Assembly (NCBI RefSeq): GCF_005795905.1
Contig: NZ_VAWE01000001.1
Coordinates: forward strand, 8,311,501-8,375,500
Reading direction: 5' to 3'
DNA from: Streptomyces marianii
GTDB taxonomy: Bacteria > Actinomycetota > Actinomycetes > Streptomycetales > Streptomycetaceae
DNA: 64,000 nt
Below the pieces are notes generated by a model. The model was given only the letters and a program-made list of their open reading frames with translations, did not search any database and was not told the origin of the DNA. This document shows, piece after piece, positions 1 through 8,635 of the stretch (the first letter of the stretch is position 1; the number at the start of each line of letters is the position of its first letter). A program made the translations under genes and the position numbers.

Positions 1-1092
1 CAGGCCGCCAGCGCTGTTGAGGGTGACCTTGGCGGAGCCGAACTTGCTCTGGCCGTCGACCTTCTGGAACAGCATGGTGCTGGTCTTGTCGCTGCCGTCG
101 TCGTAGGCGTACCAGACCAGGGTGTCGTCGTGGCCGTCGCCGTTGAAGTCACCGGCCTGCGGGAAGGCCTGGTCCCACTTGAGGGTGGTCTCCCACCACG
201 TTGTGGGGTTGGCGAAGGTCCCGTTGGGCTGGGTGGTGAAGACGTAGGTCTTCATCCCGTTGCCGCCCTGGTTGTAGTAGACGCCGAGCTCTTCGCGGCC
301 GTCGCCGTTGAAGTCGCCGGTGACGAACTTCGTGCTGGTGCGCAGCCAGGTGCCGGCGGGTGCGGACCAGGAGGCGACGGGGGTGTTGAAGGTGCCGTCG
401 GTCTTGGTGGTGAAGGTGTGCAGCTTGGTGGTGCCGTCGGCTCCGGCGTACCAGACGGCCATGTCGTCGCGGCCGTCGCCGTTGAAGTCGCCAGCCTGCG
501 GGGTCATGTAGCTGTAGTGGAAGGGGCCGCCCGCGGGGGAGCTCCAGGCCTGGACGGGGGTGGCGAAGCCTCCGTCGGTCTTGCCGAGGGCGACGAAGGC
601 CTTCACGCTGGCGTCGCTGTAGCCGCGCAGCAGCGCCATGTCGCTGCGGCCGTCGCCGTTGAAGTCACCGGAGACGAACTTCATGTACCTGGCGTCCCAC
701 TCGCCCACCGGCGCGGCGTAGGACTTGAACGGCGCACCGATCGCGCCGTTGTCGCCCTGGCCGAAGAAGGTGTACGTGGCGTCCGAGCCGGCGGCGAAGT
801 CGTACCAGGCTCCGATGTCGCTGCGGCCGTCACCGTTGATGTCGTTGCGGACGACGGTGTTGCTGGACCACTGGGACTGTTTCTGGGTGTTGTGGACGAC
901 GAGGTTGCCGCGGTCGGTGAGCGTGGCCGTACCCCCGGCGGCGATGGTCTTGGACTCCCAGAGGGTGGTGGTGTCCGCGGCGTTGCGGACGACCAGGTTG
1001 CCGCTGGCGTCGAATCGCGCGGTGGCGCCGGCGTTGCCGGCGGTGCCGGTGGACCACAAGGTCTTGCCGGCCTTAGGGGGCGTATTGCGTCG
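1..1092 (-). pseudogene. Bulb-lectin plus FG-GAP/VCBS repeat secreted protein, truncated
   Basis: The minus-strand frame is open from about 1092 to the window edge and carries five GDFNGDG or DINGDG calcium-binding repeats spaced about 60 residues apart, typical of FG-GAP/VCBS beta-propeller exoproteins. The N-terminal part contains the GNLVV repeats of a bulb-type (mannose-binding) lectin domain. No start codon or signal peptide remains. Reading upstream, the frame meets a TGA close to the outer end of the adjacent mobile element at 1101, so the 5' part was probably removed by that insertion. The 3' end lies outside the window. Lectin and FG-GAP fusions in Streptomyces are usually extracellular carbohydrate-binding proteins or hydrolases; no catalytic domain is visible here. 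Confidence 0.65.
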
Positions 1093-1310
1093 TGATCAAT
1101 GAGCAGTGTGCATCGTGAAACTTGCACGTCAGGTGGGCTGGTGTGCACGGGGTTCGGGGTGCTCGGGCTGGTCGCTGGCGGGTGTCCATGGTGAAGATCG
1201 TCTGACCGGTCGGCGGGGAGGGTTCTCTGGCTCTGCTGCGCCTGCGTGAGCGGGCCGCCTACGATCCGCCCCCGTGTCGATACGTCAGGGATCGTGGGGA
1301 GGGTGTGGGG

Positions 1311-1763
1311 ATGTCCGATCTGGAGCGGATCACGGCTCGTCGTAGCGAACTGGACGCGCTAGCTGAGGAGTTGGCCAAGCGGCTTCAGGAGGTCGAGGCC
1401 GAGCGGGAGGAGCTGGGGATCGCTGAGCGGGTCCTGCGCCGTCTGGCCGAACAGGACCGGGCTGACACGGAGGCCGCAGGGGCGGCTCCGAGGAAAGCGC
1501 AGGTGGCCGGGCGTGCGGTGCTGCTGATCCCGCACCGGGGTGAGAGTGGCGACGAGGCCGCGCTGCCCGCCGACTACCACCGGATCCTGGCGATCGTGCG
1601 GGCCGACGGCGGCCCAGTGCAGGTCAGGGCGGTGGGTGAGGAACTGGGACTCGAGGTGGGGGTGCGCGGGAAGCTGGAGCCGCTGCGGGCGAAGATGACC
1701 AAGCTCGCCGATCGTGGCTGGCTGCACAAGCGGCCTGACGGGAAGTTCACCGCACGTCTTTAG
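1311..1763 (+). CDS. IS accessory protein, coiled coil plus winged helix
   Basis: This 150-residue protein has an N-terminal coiled coil (about residues 5-50, heptads rich in Leu, Glu and Arg) and a C-terminal winged-helix-like region (about 85-150) ending in the motif LADRGWLHKRPDGKFTARL. A paralogue with the same ends sits in the same place in IS copy 2 (8636-9091), directly before the transposase, so it is part of the element. A more distant relative with the same layout is at 47828-48325 beside another IS. The ATG at 1311 is chosen because the paralogue aligns from this point and a purine-rich GGAGGGTG lies upstream. It could be a DNA-binding regulator of transposition or an accessory subunit; no family name is recognised. 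Confidence 0.7.
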   Translation: MSDLERITARRSELDALAEELAKRLQEVEAEREELGIAERVLRRLAEQDRADTEAAGAAPRKAQVAGRAVLLIPHRGESGDEAALPADYHRILAIVRADGGPVQVRAVGEELGLEVGVRGKLEPLRAKMTKLADRGWLHKRPDGKFTARL

Positions 1764-1827
1764 CATCTGCGGACCGGGGCGACGAGAGGGCGTAACCGGC
1801 GGGCTCCCGGCGGCAGTTGAATTTGGT

Positions 1828-2667
1828 GTGAAGAAAAACAACCCTCCCGTCGAGGGCCCTGACGGCCTTGTCTACACCGCCCGCCTGCCGCTGCCGAGTG
1901 CCACCTTGAACTGGCTCGCCGACCTGTTACGCGGCCACTTCAAGAAGATCGGCTCCAGGTGGCGGGCCCTGCCCGCGGGGAAGATCGCCGGCATCGTGCT
2001 GGCGGTGCTGCGCTGTGACCAGCGGCCCGGCGACCTGGCGGGCGGCAACGGGATACACCGCACCACTGTCACCCGCTGGGTGCGCGAGGTCGTGGGCCTG
2101 CTGGCCGCCCGCGCCCCGCGCCTGGACCGCGCCCTGAAGAAGATCGCCCGAAAGGGTGGCGGAGTCGTACTGCTGGACGGCTCGGTGATACGTACCCGGC
2201 GGCGTACCGGGGCCGAGAACCGCAAGAACTACTCGGGCAAGAACAAATGCCACGGCCTGCTCGTGACCGCGCTCACCGACGACCGGGGCCGACTGCTGTG
2301 GGTCTCCGCGGCCCGGCCCGGGCGGACCTCGGAGATCACCGCCTGCCGCCACGACAAACTCACCGCCCACCTGCGGGCCGCCGGGCTCGGGGCCATCGCC
2401 GACCTGGGCTTCGTCGGCCTCGACGACAGCGGCCCGGACGCCGACCCGGCGGTAATCACCGGCTACAAGGCCGCCCGGAACCGGCCGCTGACCCGTGGCC
2501 AGAAGCTCTCCAACAAAGCGCTGGCCGCAGTGCGCGCTCCGGTCGAGCACGGCTTCGCGCACCTGAAGAACTGGCGCGTGCTGGGCAAGGTCCGCACGGA
2601 TCCGAGGTGGGCGACCGCGCTGGTGCGGGCCCTGCTGGTACTGACCCACCAGGAAGTCGCCCGCTGA
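1828..2667 (+). CDS. IS5-superfamily (DDE_Tnp_4-like) transposase
   Basis: The 279-residue protein has an N-terminal helix-turn-helix (HRTTVTRWVREV) and a DDE catalytic fold: first Asp in VVLLDGSVI, second in IADLGFVGLDDS, and the glutamate in VEHGFAHLKNW, as in IS5-superfamily enzymes of the DDE_Tnp_4 type. It is near identical to the product of 7732-8571. The start is uncertain: the GTG beginning VKKNN is the first plausible start conserved in both copies, while the open frame reaches back over the preceding stop. It follows the accessory gene by about 60 bp. The protein looks intact although the right terminus of the element is missing. Confidence 0.8.
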   Translation: MKKNNPPVEGPDGLVYTARLPLPSATLNWLADLLRGHFKKIGSRWRALPAGKIAGIVLAVLRCDQRPGDLAGGNGIHRTTVTRWVREVVGLLAARAPRLDRALKKIARKGGGVVLLDGSVIRTRRRTGAENRKNYSGKNKCHGLLVTALTDDRGRLLWVSAARPGRTSEITACRHDKLTAHLRAAGLGAIADLGFVGLDDSGPDADPAVITGYKAARNRPLTRGQKLSNKALAAVRAPVEHGFAHLKNWRVLGKVRTDPRWATALVRALLVLTHQEVAR

Positions 2668-2690
2668 TGACCGATGATCTTGCCGCTGGA

Positions 2691-3263
2691 CTACCGCCCC
2701 GGAATCGAGCAGGCGTGGATTTTTGGTCCGCTGGTCCATCCGATGGAACGCCGCAGGTCAGCCATGCGCGCGGAGCGCCACGACAGCTCCTGCAGGCTCG
2801 GCAGGGCGTCGCCGCCGACCCCCGCCCCCCGATCGGTGGACGCAAACCTCCCCCCGTCCGTGGACCGGCTGGTGGACCCACCCAGCACGTGAGGCATGTC
2901 ACAATGGACATCAAATCTCAAGAGGTACCGCGAAACCGCTGACACGCGAAAACTCGCAGGACCTGGTCACAGTACCGACAGAGGCGGCCATGCGGACGGC
3001 ACGCGCGACTGCCTGCGGGCCCTCGCCCGCGCGGGCGTGCGGCACGAGGCCCTGGCTGGACGCGGGTCCCGACGGCTACGACGGCCGTGACCACATCGGC
3101 GTGCTGCGCCGCGCGGGGGCACCCTGGTTCGCGCGCCCCGGCCCGGAGGACCGGGCGCACACTTAGACGTCCCGCTCCGAACGGAGAGGGGTCCCGGTCG
3201 GCCGCCGGCGTCGACGGCACCGGGACAGGCATCACATCGGCGCACCTGAGAGAGGAGGACACG
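2691..3263 (+). other. Intergenic leader of the RiPP locus
   Basis: This stretch holds no convincing gene. Short in-frame pieces around 2991-3166 read like degraded coding sequence split between two frames, and I cannot name them. The promoter of the precursor gene should lie here. A strong ribosome binding site, AGAGGAGGACACG, ends directly before the ATG at 3264. Confidence 0.4.
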
Positions 3264-3458
3264 ATGCAGAAGGACGTCATCAACAATGACCCGCTGGTGG
3301 GTGAGGTGGGGAGCCTCTATGGCACGCCCCAGATCACGGTGGGTGAGGCCCGGAGCCTCTATGGCACGCCCCAGATCACGGTGGGTGAGGCCCGGAGCCT
3401 CTATGGCACGCCCCAGATCGGGAAGTTCCGCGAGGTCGAGGTTTCCGAAGAGGACTGA
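3264..3458 (+). CDS. RiPP precursor peptide with three tandem repeats
   Basis: The 64-residue peptide has an 11-residue leader (MQKDVINNDPL), three consecutive 14-residue units of the form VGEARSLYGTPQIT (the first has VG in place of AR; the third ends in G), and an acidic 11-residue tail (KFREVEVSEED). The AGGAGG at 3253-3258 sets the start at the ATG at 3264. The B12-dependent radical SAM gene starts 155 bp downstream on the same strand, and a small acidic repetitive peptide directly before such an enzyme is the usual layout of a radical SAM RiPP pair. The repeats are probably multiple core segments, with Gln, Ile, Tyr, Val or Thr as possible C-methylation sites. No Cys is present, so lanthionine or sactionine chemistry is excluded. 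No protease or exporter is adjacent. Confidence 0.75.
   Translation: MQKDVINNDPLVGEVGSLYGTPQITVGEARSLYGTPQITVGEARSLYGTPQIGKFREVEVSEED
3297..3422 (+). repeat. Three tandem 42-bp repeats in the precursor gene
   Basis: Units at 3297-3338, 3339-3380 and 3381-3422 each encode 14 residues. Unit 2 and unit 3 differ only in the last codon (ACG versus GGG); unit 1 differs from unit 2 by GTGGGG versus GCCCGG. Near identity at the DNA level, including synonymous positions, shows recent duplication of the core rather than long protein-level conservation. Confidence 0.95.
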
Positions 3459-3613
3459 CCCGGCCCGGCCGGCCCGGCGCACGCCCCGGGCCGGCCGGCA
3501 CCGACGAAGCCCCGCGTCCGCCCGGCGTGACGACCGACCGCCGGGCGGACCGGCCCGGACCCGCCGCCCCAGCACCCAACGTCCCACCGTTCGAGGACCG
3601 TCAAGGAGCCGAA

Positions 3614-5620
3614 GTGCGCGTACTGCTGGTCAACATGCCCTGGTCCCCCATCGACCTGCCCTCACTCGCCCTCGGCATCCTCAAGCGCAGCATCGACGAG
3701 CGGGTCCCGGGAGCCACGGCCGAGGTCCTGCACGCCAACCTGGACTTCACCGACTGGATCACCGCCCGCCGGGAGTTCGCCGCCGACGACTACGGGTACT
3801 ACTCCCTGTCGTCCTACTTCATGGGATGCGGCGACTGGGTTTTCTCCTCGGCGCTGTACGGCGACCCTTCGTGGCGGGAGGACGAGTTCGCGTCGGTGAT
3901 GAAGGGCAAGCTGCGCGGGTCGCGGATGCGGATGACCCGGGAGCTGCACCGTGAAGTGCCCGCGTTCGTGGAGGAGATCGCCCGGCGCATCGTCGAGCAC
4001 GCCCCCGACGTCGTCGGCTTCACCTCCACCTTCCAGCAGAACACCGCGGCCCTCGCGGCCGCCCGCCACGTCAAGCGGCTCGCACCGCACGTCGTCACCG
4101 TCATGGGCGGGGCCAACTGCGATGCCGAACAGGGCGCCGCGGTCCACCGGAACTTCCCGTTCGTGGACCACGTCGTGCGCGGCGAGGGCGAGACCGCGTT
4201 CCCGGAACTGGTGAGGGCACTGGCCGAGGGGCGTACCGATCTCGGCGGCATCCCGGGCCTGTGCCACCGGGCCGCGGACGGCGGCAGCGTCGTCAACCCG
4301 ATGGCCACCGCGCCACTGCCGCCCGCCCACATCCTCCCGCCCGACTACAGCGGCTACTTCGAGTGCCTGGCCGCCTCCGTGGCGCGCAACTGGGTGGAGC
4401 CGAAACTGGTCGTCGAAGGCGCCCGCGGCTGCTGGTGGGGCGAGAAGCACCACTGCACGTTCTGCGGTCTCAACGGTTCCTTCATGCAGTTCCGCAGCAA
4501 GAGCCCGGAGGTCTTCTACGAGGAGATCATGGAACTGGCCCGGCGCCACCGGGTCCTGGACATGTACGTCGTCGACAACATCCTCGACATGGGCTACCTG
4601 AGCACCGTACTTCCGCGGATCATCGACAGCGGCTACGACCTGCGGCTGCACATCGAGATCAAGGCCAATATGCGTCGGACCCAGCTGCGCACCCTGTCCG
4701 ACGCGGGTCTGATCTACGTCCAGCCCGGTATCGAGAGCCTCAACAACCGGGTGCTCGACCTGATGGACAAGGGCGTCAGCGGGTGCCAGAACGTGCGCAT
4801 GCTCCGCGACGGGGCCGAGACGGGCCTGGCGGTCTCCTGGAACTACCTGCACGGCTTCCCCGGTGAGACCGCGGAGGACTACGAGCCGGTCATCGCGCAG
4901 ATTCCCGCCCTGGAGCACCTCGACCCGCCGGTCGACCTGTCCGCCCGGATCGCGATCGAGCGGTTCAGCCCGTACTTCAACCGCCCCGAACTCGGCTTCA
5001 CGGGGCTGCGCCCCGAGGCGCACTACCGCTTCACCTACGACCTGCCCGAGGAGGAGCTGTACGACCTCGCCTACGTCTTCGAGGCCCCGGCGCGCGGCAT
5101 CGGCGAGCCGACCGTCTCCGCCCTCAACGAGGCGCTGGCCGGCTGGAAGAAGCACCACACCGACGCCAGGCTGACGCACACCGACCTCGGTGACCGGATC
5201 GTGCTCGTCAGCCGGCGCCGCGCGTTCCCGTGGCGCGCGTGGGAACTGGCCGATCCGTTCGAGGTCGCGCTGTTCCGGCTGCTGGACCAGCCGCACGCAC
5301 CGGCCGCGCTCGCCCGCAAGGCGGCGGCCCGTGTCCCGGGCGACCCGCGCGGCCAGGAGGAGGTGGAGCGGATCCTGGACGAGTGGGTCGCCCGGGGCAT
5401 CGTCTTCACCGACGGCGGCCAGTACGTGCACATCGCCCCGGCCGCGGTGAACGAGGACCTGCTGCGGCTGGACTTCATGCGGCACCTGCACACCGCGGGT
5501 GCCGCCGCGCCGAAGCCTGCCGGCGGGGGCGGGTCCGAAGGGGACGCCTGGGCGGGCGGCGGTGACCGCGGCAGTGCGGACGCGCCCCGCGACACCGTCC
5601 AGCCACCCGTCTCGGTGTGA
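3614..5620 (+). CDS. B12-binding radical SAM RiPP maturase (rSAM_ocin_1-like)
   Basis: The 668-residue protein opens with a cobalamin-binding-like Rossmann domain (about 1-220, from VRVLLVNMPW to VRGEGETAFPEL), followed by a radical SAM core with the cluster motif C273-x7-C281-x2-C284 inside GCWWGEKHHCTFCGLNG. That motif is typical of the RiPP maturation radical SAM protein 1 family (TIGR03975), whose members are B12-dependent C-methyltransferases. The C-terminal 250 residues match the extra domain of that family. The frame is open from a GTG at 3527, but the GTG at 3614 has AAGGAG five bases upstream and begins exactly at the B12 domain. The stop overlaps a GTG of the next gene. The expected substrate is the peptide at 3264-3458. 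Confidence 0.85.
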   Translation: MRVLLVNMPWSPIDLPSLALGILKRSIDERVPGATAEVLHANLDFTDWITARREFAADDYGYYSLSSYFMGCGDWVFSSALYGDPSWREDEFASVMKGKLRGSRMRMTRELHREVPAFVEEIARRIVEHAPDVVGFTSTFQQNTAALAAARHVKRLAPHVVTVMGGANCDAEQGAAVHRNFPFVDHVVRGEGETAFPELVRALAEGRTDLGGIPGLCHRAADGGSVVNPMATAPLPPAHILPPDYSGYFECLAASVARNWVEPKLVVEGARGCWWGEKHHCTFCGLNGSFMQFRSKSPEVFYEEIMELARRHRVLDMYVVDNILDMGYLSTVLPRIIDSGYDLRLHIEIKANMRRTQLRTLSDAGLIYVQPGIESLNNRVLDLMDKGVSGCQNVRMLRDGAETGLAVSWNYLHGFPGETAEDYEPVIAQIPALEHLDPPVDLSARIAIERFSPYFNRPELGFTGLRPEAHYRFTYDLPEEELYDLAYVFEAPARGIGEPTVSALNEALAGWKKHHTDARLTHTDLGDRIVLVSRRRAFPWRAWELADPFEVALFRLLDQPHAPAALARKAAARVPGDPRGQEEVERILDEWVARGIVFTDGGQYVHIAPAAVNEDLLRLDFMRHLHTAGAAAPKPAGGGGSEGDAWAGGGDRGSADAPRDTVQPPVSV

Positions 5621-5655
5621 CCCACAGCCCGGTACCCGCGCTCCCAGGAGGCCCC

Positions 5656-6354
5656 ATGACCAGCGCAGTCCACCCCCCGAGCACCACCGCCGACGACGTC
5701 CCGCTGACGGTCACCGCCTGGCGCGACTACGACCCGGACGCCTGTGCCCTGCCCGGTATGGCGCTCGGCAGCCACCGTCTCTCGGGCCCGATGAACGAGG
5801 AGACCGACCGACTGTGGGGCCTCGGGGCCCGGCGGGTCGTGGTGCCCCGCACCATCGACCTGACCCCCGCGGCCAACGCCGCGGCCAACGCCGCACGCCG
5901 CACGGTGCGGTCGCTGTGCCTGGTCCGGGACCTGACCGCACGCGCCGTGCTCGTCGAATGGCGGCTGCGGGCCGGGCCCGGCGACGAGGAGACGTGGAAG
6001 CTGCTCAGCCATCTCCAGCCGCCGCAGCGGCTGGAGGGCCCGGACCGGGCGGAGGAACAGCTGCTCGCCTGGCGGAGCAGCCACTACCTGTGCAAGTGCC
6101 TGTGGCGGCAGGGCCCCGGTTTCCTCCAGATCCGCGACCGCCGCTGGGGCGACCTGCGCCGCTTCACCTGCGACGAACAGCACTACCACGACGCCATCGC
6201 CCGGCTGGACCACGGCGCCCCGGCGGCCGACGTGCCCCCGGACGCGCTGGCCGACTTCACCGAGGAGCATCTCGTGCTGCGCGTCGGCGAGCTGGCCTGG
6301 TGGCTGCCGTACCGGGTGAAACGCTGGATCCAGGAAGCGACGATGGCAATCTGA
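5656..6354 (+). CDS. DUF5825-like partner of the radical SAM maturase
   Basis: The 232-residue protein has no membrane segment or signal peptide and no recognised catalytic motif. Its layout (an HRLSGPMNEETDRLW region, then RSSHYLCKCLWRQGPGFLQIRDRR, and a C-terminal AWWLPYRVKRWI) and its position directly after the maturase fit the DUF5825 family that I recall accompanying this type of radical SAM enzyme in actinomycetes. The ATG at 5656 is preferred because CCAGGAGG lies just upstream; an in-frame GTG at 5617 overlaps the maturase stop. It may help substrate recognition or modify the peptide further. Function is unknown. Confidence 0.65.
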   Translation: MTSAVHPPSTTADDVPLTVTAWRDYDPDACALPGMALGSHRLSGPMNEETDRLWGLGARRVVVPRTIDLTPAANAAANAARRTVRSLCLVRDLTARAVLVEWRLRAGPGDEETWKLLSHLQPPQRLEGPDRAEEQLLAWRSSHYLCKCLWRQGPGFLQIRDRRWGDLRRFTCDEQHYHDAIARLDHGAPAADVPPDALADFTEEHLVLRVGELAWWLPYRVKRWIQEATMAI

Positions 6355-6434
6355 GCCGATGGGTGACTGCATCCCCTGCGTGATCACCTTCTAGGTGCGG
6401 TCGTGTACCTCGGGCAGTGCCAGCGACCGAGGGT

Positions 6435-7145
6435 TCAGCCGGGTTCGGCAGTGAACCGCACGCGGTACATGTAGGGCCATTGCTTTCCGGTGAGCAGGAA
6501 GTGGCCGGGTTCGGGTAGCGCGGCGATGCCGTTCAGGCAAGTAAGGGGACCCCGGACATGGTCGCAGGTCAGGCGGGTGACATCGACGACATCGGTGACC
6601 TGGCCGGTGCGTGGGTGGACAGCCGCAATGAAGGGGGTGCGAAAGAGATTGGTCCACAGGCGTCCGCGAGCGTAGGTGAGGTCATTGAGCCTGCCGATTG
6701 GATCGCTCCCGCAGGCCGCGGCGGTGGCGCGAAGCGTACGCACCGGGCACAGGGCGTGGGCGTTGCGCACGACCAGTTCATCGGTCCCGTCAGTGGTGAC
6801 CAGGACTCCTCCCATCCGACAGGCTCCCCAGCCATGCCGGTCCAGCGCAACGGTCTGCTGCAGTGTGCGGGTACGAGGGCACCAGCGTAGCGCCAGATGC
6901 TCTTTCCAAGTGAGCTGCCACAGCGAGCAGCCGATACGGCAGATGCCTTCGCCGAACAACTCGTCACCAAGGGCACCGACCCATTGCAGAACAGCGTCGC
7001 CCAGCCGATAGCAGCGCAACGTGGATTGCCCGTACAGGCCGGTGCTCTCCCACACCAAATCGCCCTCGACGACCAGGCCTTGCGTAAAACCCTGTCCTGG
7101 GTGCGGGTAGCGCTCAATAACCTCGACCCCAAGGGTCGGGACCAT
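6435..7145 (-). CDS. Glutaminyl-peptide cyclotransferase (Glu_cyclase_2 type)
   Basis: The sequence matches the five-bladed beta-propeller glutaminyl cyclases (plant/Xanthomonas type): GQGFTQGLVVEGDLVWESTG near the N-terminus, CSLWQLTWKE, LVTTDGTDEL, LNDLTYARGRLWTN and CLNGIAALPEPGHFLLTGK in the expected order. These enzymes turn N-terminal Gln into pyroglutamate. The frame is open to 7295, but the family homology begins at the methionine encoded at 7145 and no convincing ribosome binding site or signal peptide supports the longer form, so the start is uncertain. The gene converges with the radical SAM operon, ending 80 bp from it. Because every precursor repeat contains a Pro-Gln bond, a role in capping released peptides is possible but unproven. 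Confidence 0.75.
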   Translation of the reverse strand: MVPTLGVEVIERYPHPGQGFTQGLVVEGDLVWESTGLYGQSTLRCYRLGDAVLQWVGALGDELFGEGICRIGCSLWQLTWKEHLALRWCPRTRTLQQTVALDRHGWGACRMGGVLVTTDGTDELVVRNAHALCPVRTLRATAAACGSDPIGRLNDLTYARGRLWTNLFRTPFIAAVHPRTGQVTDVVDVTRLTCDHVRGPLTCLNGIAALPEPGHFLLTGKQWPYMYRVRFTAEPG

Positions 7146-7321
7146 CCACCTCGAAACGCGCGGACCCTCCACAGCACCTGGCACCATGGCGTTAGTCGTG
7201 GTCCTGGCCGTAACGCCCACGCGGTCGCGACGCAGAAACGGGATCCAACGTACCGCACCTCCATCCAGGGCCAGTGGCCGACACCTAGGATCCATCTTGG
7301 GGGGTTCCGGTGAGAATGTCT

Positions 7322-7629
7322 AATACTGCAACCGCATGTGGGGGTCGTGGCCTCGGCGTTGGTAATGGCAGTGGCGGGCGCGGGATTGGCTGCGGCGTCG
7401 GAAGTGTGACCAGTGCAGGTGGTACTCGTTGGTATGGCAGCGGGGCGTGATGGCGACGTGTCCGATCAGTCGGCGGATCTCCGGGACGCTGAGGGGCATG
7501 AGGTCTTGCTCGTCGTCCCCTTCGCCCCTTTTATGGCTTCTTGGGTGCGGATGGCGGTGAGGTAGGCGAGGGCGGCCATGGCCAGGGTGATGTGCCGGTA
7601 CCAGGCCCGGTAGAGACGGGCCTGGTAGT
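7322..7629 (-). pseudogene. IS701-family transposase, C-terminal remnant
   Basis: The minus strand encodes YQARLYRAWYRHITLAMAAL, then after a frame change LMPLSVPEIRRLIGH and HWSHFRRRSQSRARHCHYQRRG. These are the characteristic last 100 residues of Streptomyces IS701-family transposases. The upstream part of the gene is removed by the end of IS copy 2 at 7630. Confidence 0.75.
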
Positions 7630-7672
7630 GAGCGGTGTGCATCGTGAAGTTGCAGGTCGCGGGTCTGGTGTG
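7630..7672 (+). repeat. Terminal inverted repeat of IS copy 2 (inner end)
   Basis: It matches the other end (9903-9944, opposite orientation) over about 42 bp. The conserved core is GTGTGCATCGTGAAG, followed by GCAGGTC and TCTGGTGTGCGT. Confidence 0.8.
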
Positions 7673-7731
7673 CGTCGGTGTCGGCGTGCTCGTGCTGGTC
7701 ATGGGCGCATGACTCCCGCGAAGATCATCGG

Positions 7732-8571
7732 TCAGCGGGCGACTTCACGGTTCGTCAGGACCAGCAGGGCCCGCACCATCGCGGTCGCCCCCTTCGGGTC
7801 GGTGCGGACCTTGCCGAGTACGCGCCAGTTCTTCAAGTGGGCGAAGCCGTGTTCGACCGGCGCCCGGACGGCAGCCAGCGCCTTGTTGGACAGTTTCTGT
7901 CCTCGGGTAAGGGGCCGGTTGCGGGCGGCCTTGTAGCCGGTGATCACTGCCGGGTCGGCGTCCGGACCGCTGTCGTCGAGGCCGACGAAGCCCAGGTCGG
8001 CGATAGCACCGAGGCCGGCCGCGCGGAGATGGGCGGTGAGCCTGTCGTGGCGGCAGGCGGTGATCTCCGATGTGCGTCCCGGGCGGGTGGCGGAGACCCA
8101 GATCAGCCGTCCCTTCTCGTCGGTGAGCGCGATCACGAGCAGGCCGTGGCATTTGCTCTTGCCGGAGTAGTTCTTCCGGTTGTCCGCGCCGGTGCGGCGG
8201 CGGGTGCGTATCAAGGTGCCGTCCAGCAGTACCACCCCGCCACCCTTCCGGGCGATCTTCTTCAGCGCGCGGTCCAGGCGCGGTGCGCGGGCGGCCAGCA
8301 GGCCGATGACTTCCCGCACCCACCGGGTGACGGTGGTGCGGTGCACTCCGTTCCCGCCCGCCAGGTCGCCGGGCCGCTGGTCACAGCGCAGGACCGCCAG
8401 CACGATGGTGGCGACCTTTCCTGCGGGCAGGGCCCGCCACCGTGAGCCGATCTTCTTCAGGTGGCCGCGTATCAGGTCGGCGAGGTAGTTCAGAGTGGCA
8501 CTCGACAGCGGCAGACGGGCGGTGTAGACAAGGCCATCAGGGCCCTCGACGGTGCGGTTGGCTTTCTTCAC
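7732..8571 (-). CDS. IS5-superfamily transposase, copy 2
   Basis: The 279-residue protein is nearly identical to the product of 1828-2667. Both carry the helix-turn-helix VHRTTVTRWVREV, the first Asp in LLDGTLI, the second in DLGFVGLDDS and the Glu in VEHGFAHLKNW. It ends about 100 bp before the inner terminal repeat and follows the accessory gene in the same direction. The GTG start aligned with copy 1 is a choice between several; the open frame extends to 8661. It appears intact and, with both termini present, could still be active. Confidence 0.8.
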   Translation of the reverse strand: MKKANRTVEGPDGLVYTARLPLSSATLNYLADLIRGHLKKIGSRWRALPAGKVATIVLAVLRCDQRPGDLAGGNGVHRTTVTRWVREVIGLLAARAPRLDRALKKIARKGGGVVLLDGTLIRTRRRTGADNRKNYSGKSKCHGLLVIALTDEKGRLIWVSATRPGRTSEITACRHDRLTAHLRAAGLGAIADLGFVGLDDSGPDADPAVITGYKAARNRPLTRGQKLSNKALAAVRAPVEHGFAHLKNWRVLGKVRTDPKGATAMVRALLVLTNREVAR

Positions 8572-8635
8572 ACCAAACTCAACTGCCGCCGGGGGCCCGC
8601 CGGTTACGATCCTCCGGCACCCGCTGACGGCACGG

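Larger units (their letters stand above)
1101..2690 (+). mobile_element. IS copy 1 (two-gene IS5-superfamily element), right end lost
   Basis: The left terminus and about 200 bp of leader match the right terminus of the copy at 7630-9944. Downstream of the transposase stop, similarity continues only to about 2685 (CCGATGATCTT) and then ends, without the second terminal repeat. The copy keeps both the coiled-coil/winged-helix gene and the transposase gene but lacks the Imm5-like cargo gene present in copy 2. Confidence 0.7.

Noticed and set aside
130..1095. 321-residue open frame on the plus strand rich in Val and Gly
   Set aside because: It is antisense to the FG-GAP/lectin frame, whose GDFNGDG repeats are unmistakable; the plus-strand product has no natural composition.
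2723..3166. Possible gene upstream of the RiPP precursor
   Set aside because: Readable pieces are split between frames and no start, ribosome binding site or family match is seen; called debris or leader.
3264..3458. Lanthipeptide or sactipeptide precursor
   Set aside because: The peptide contains no Cys, and no LanM/LanBC or SPASM-type enzyme is adjacent.
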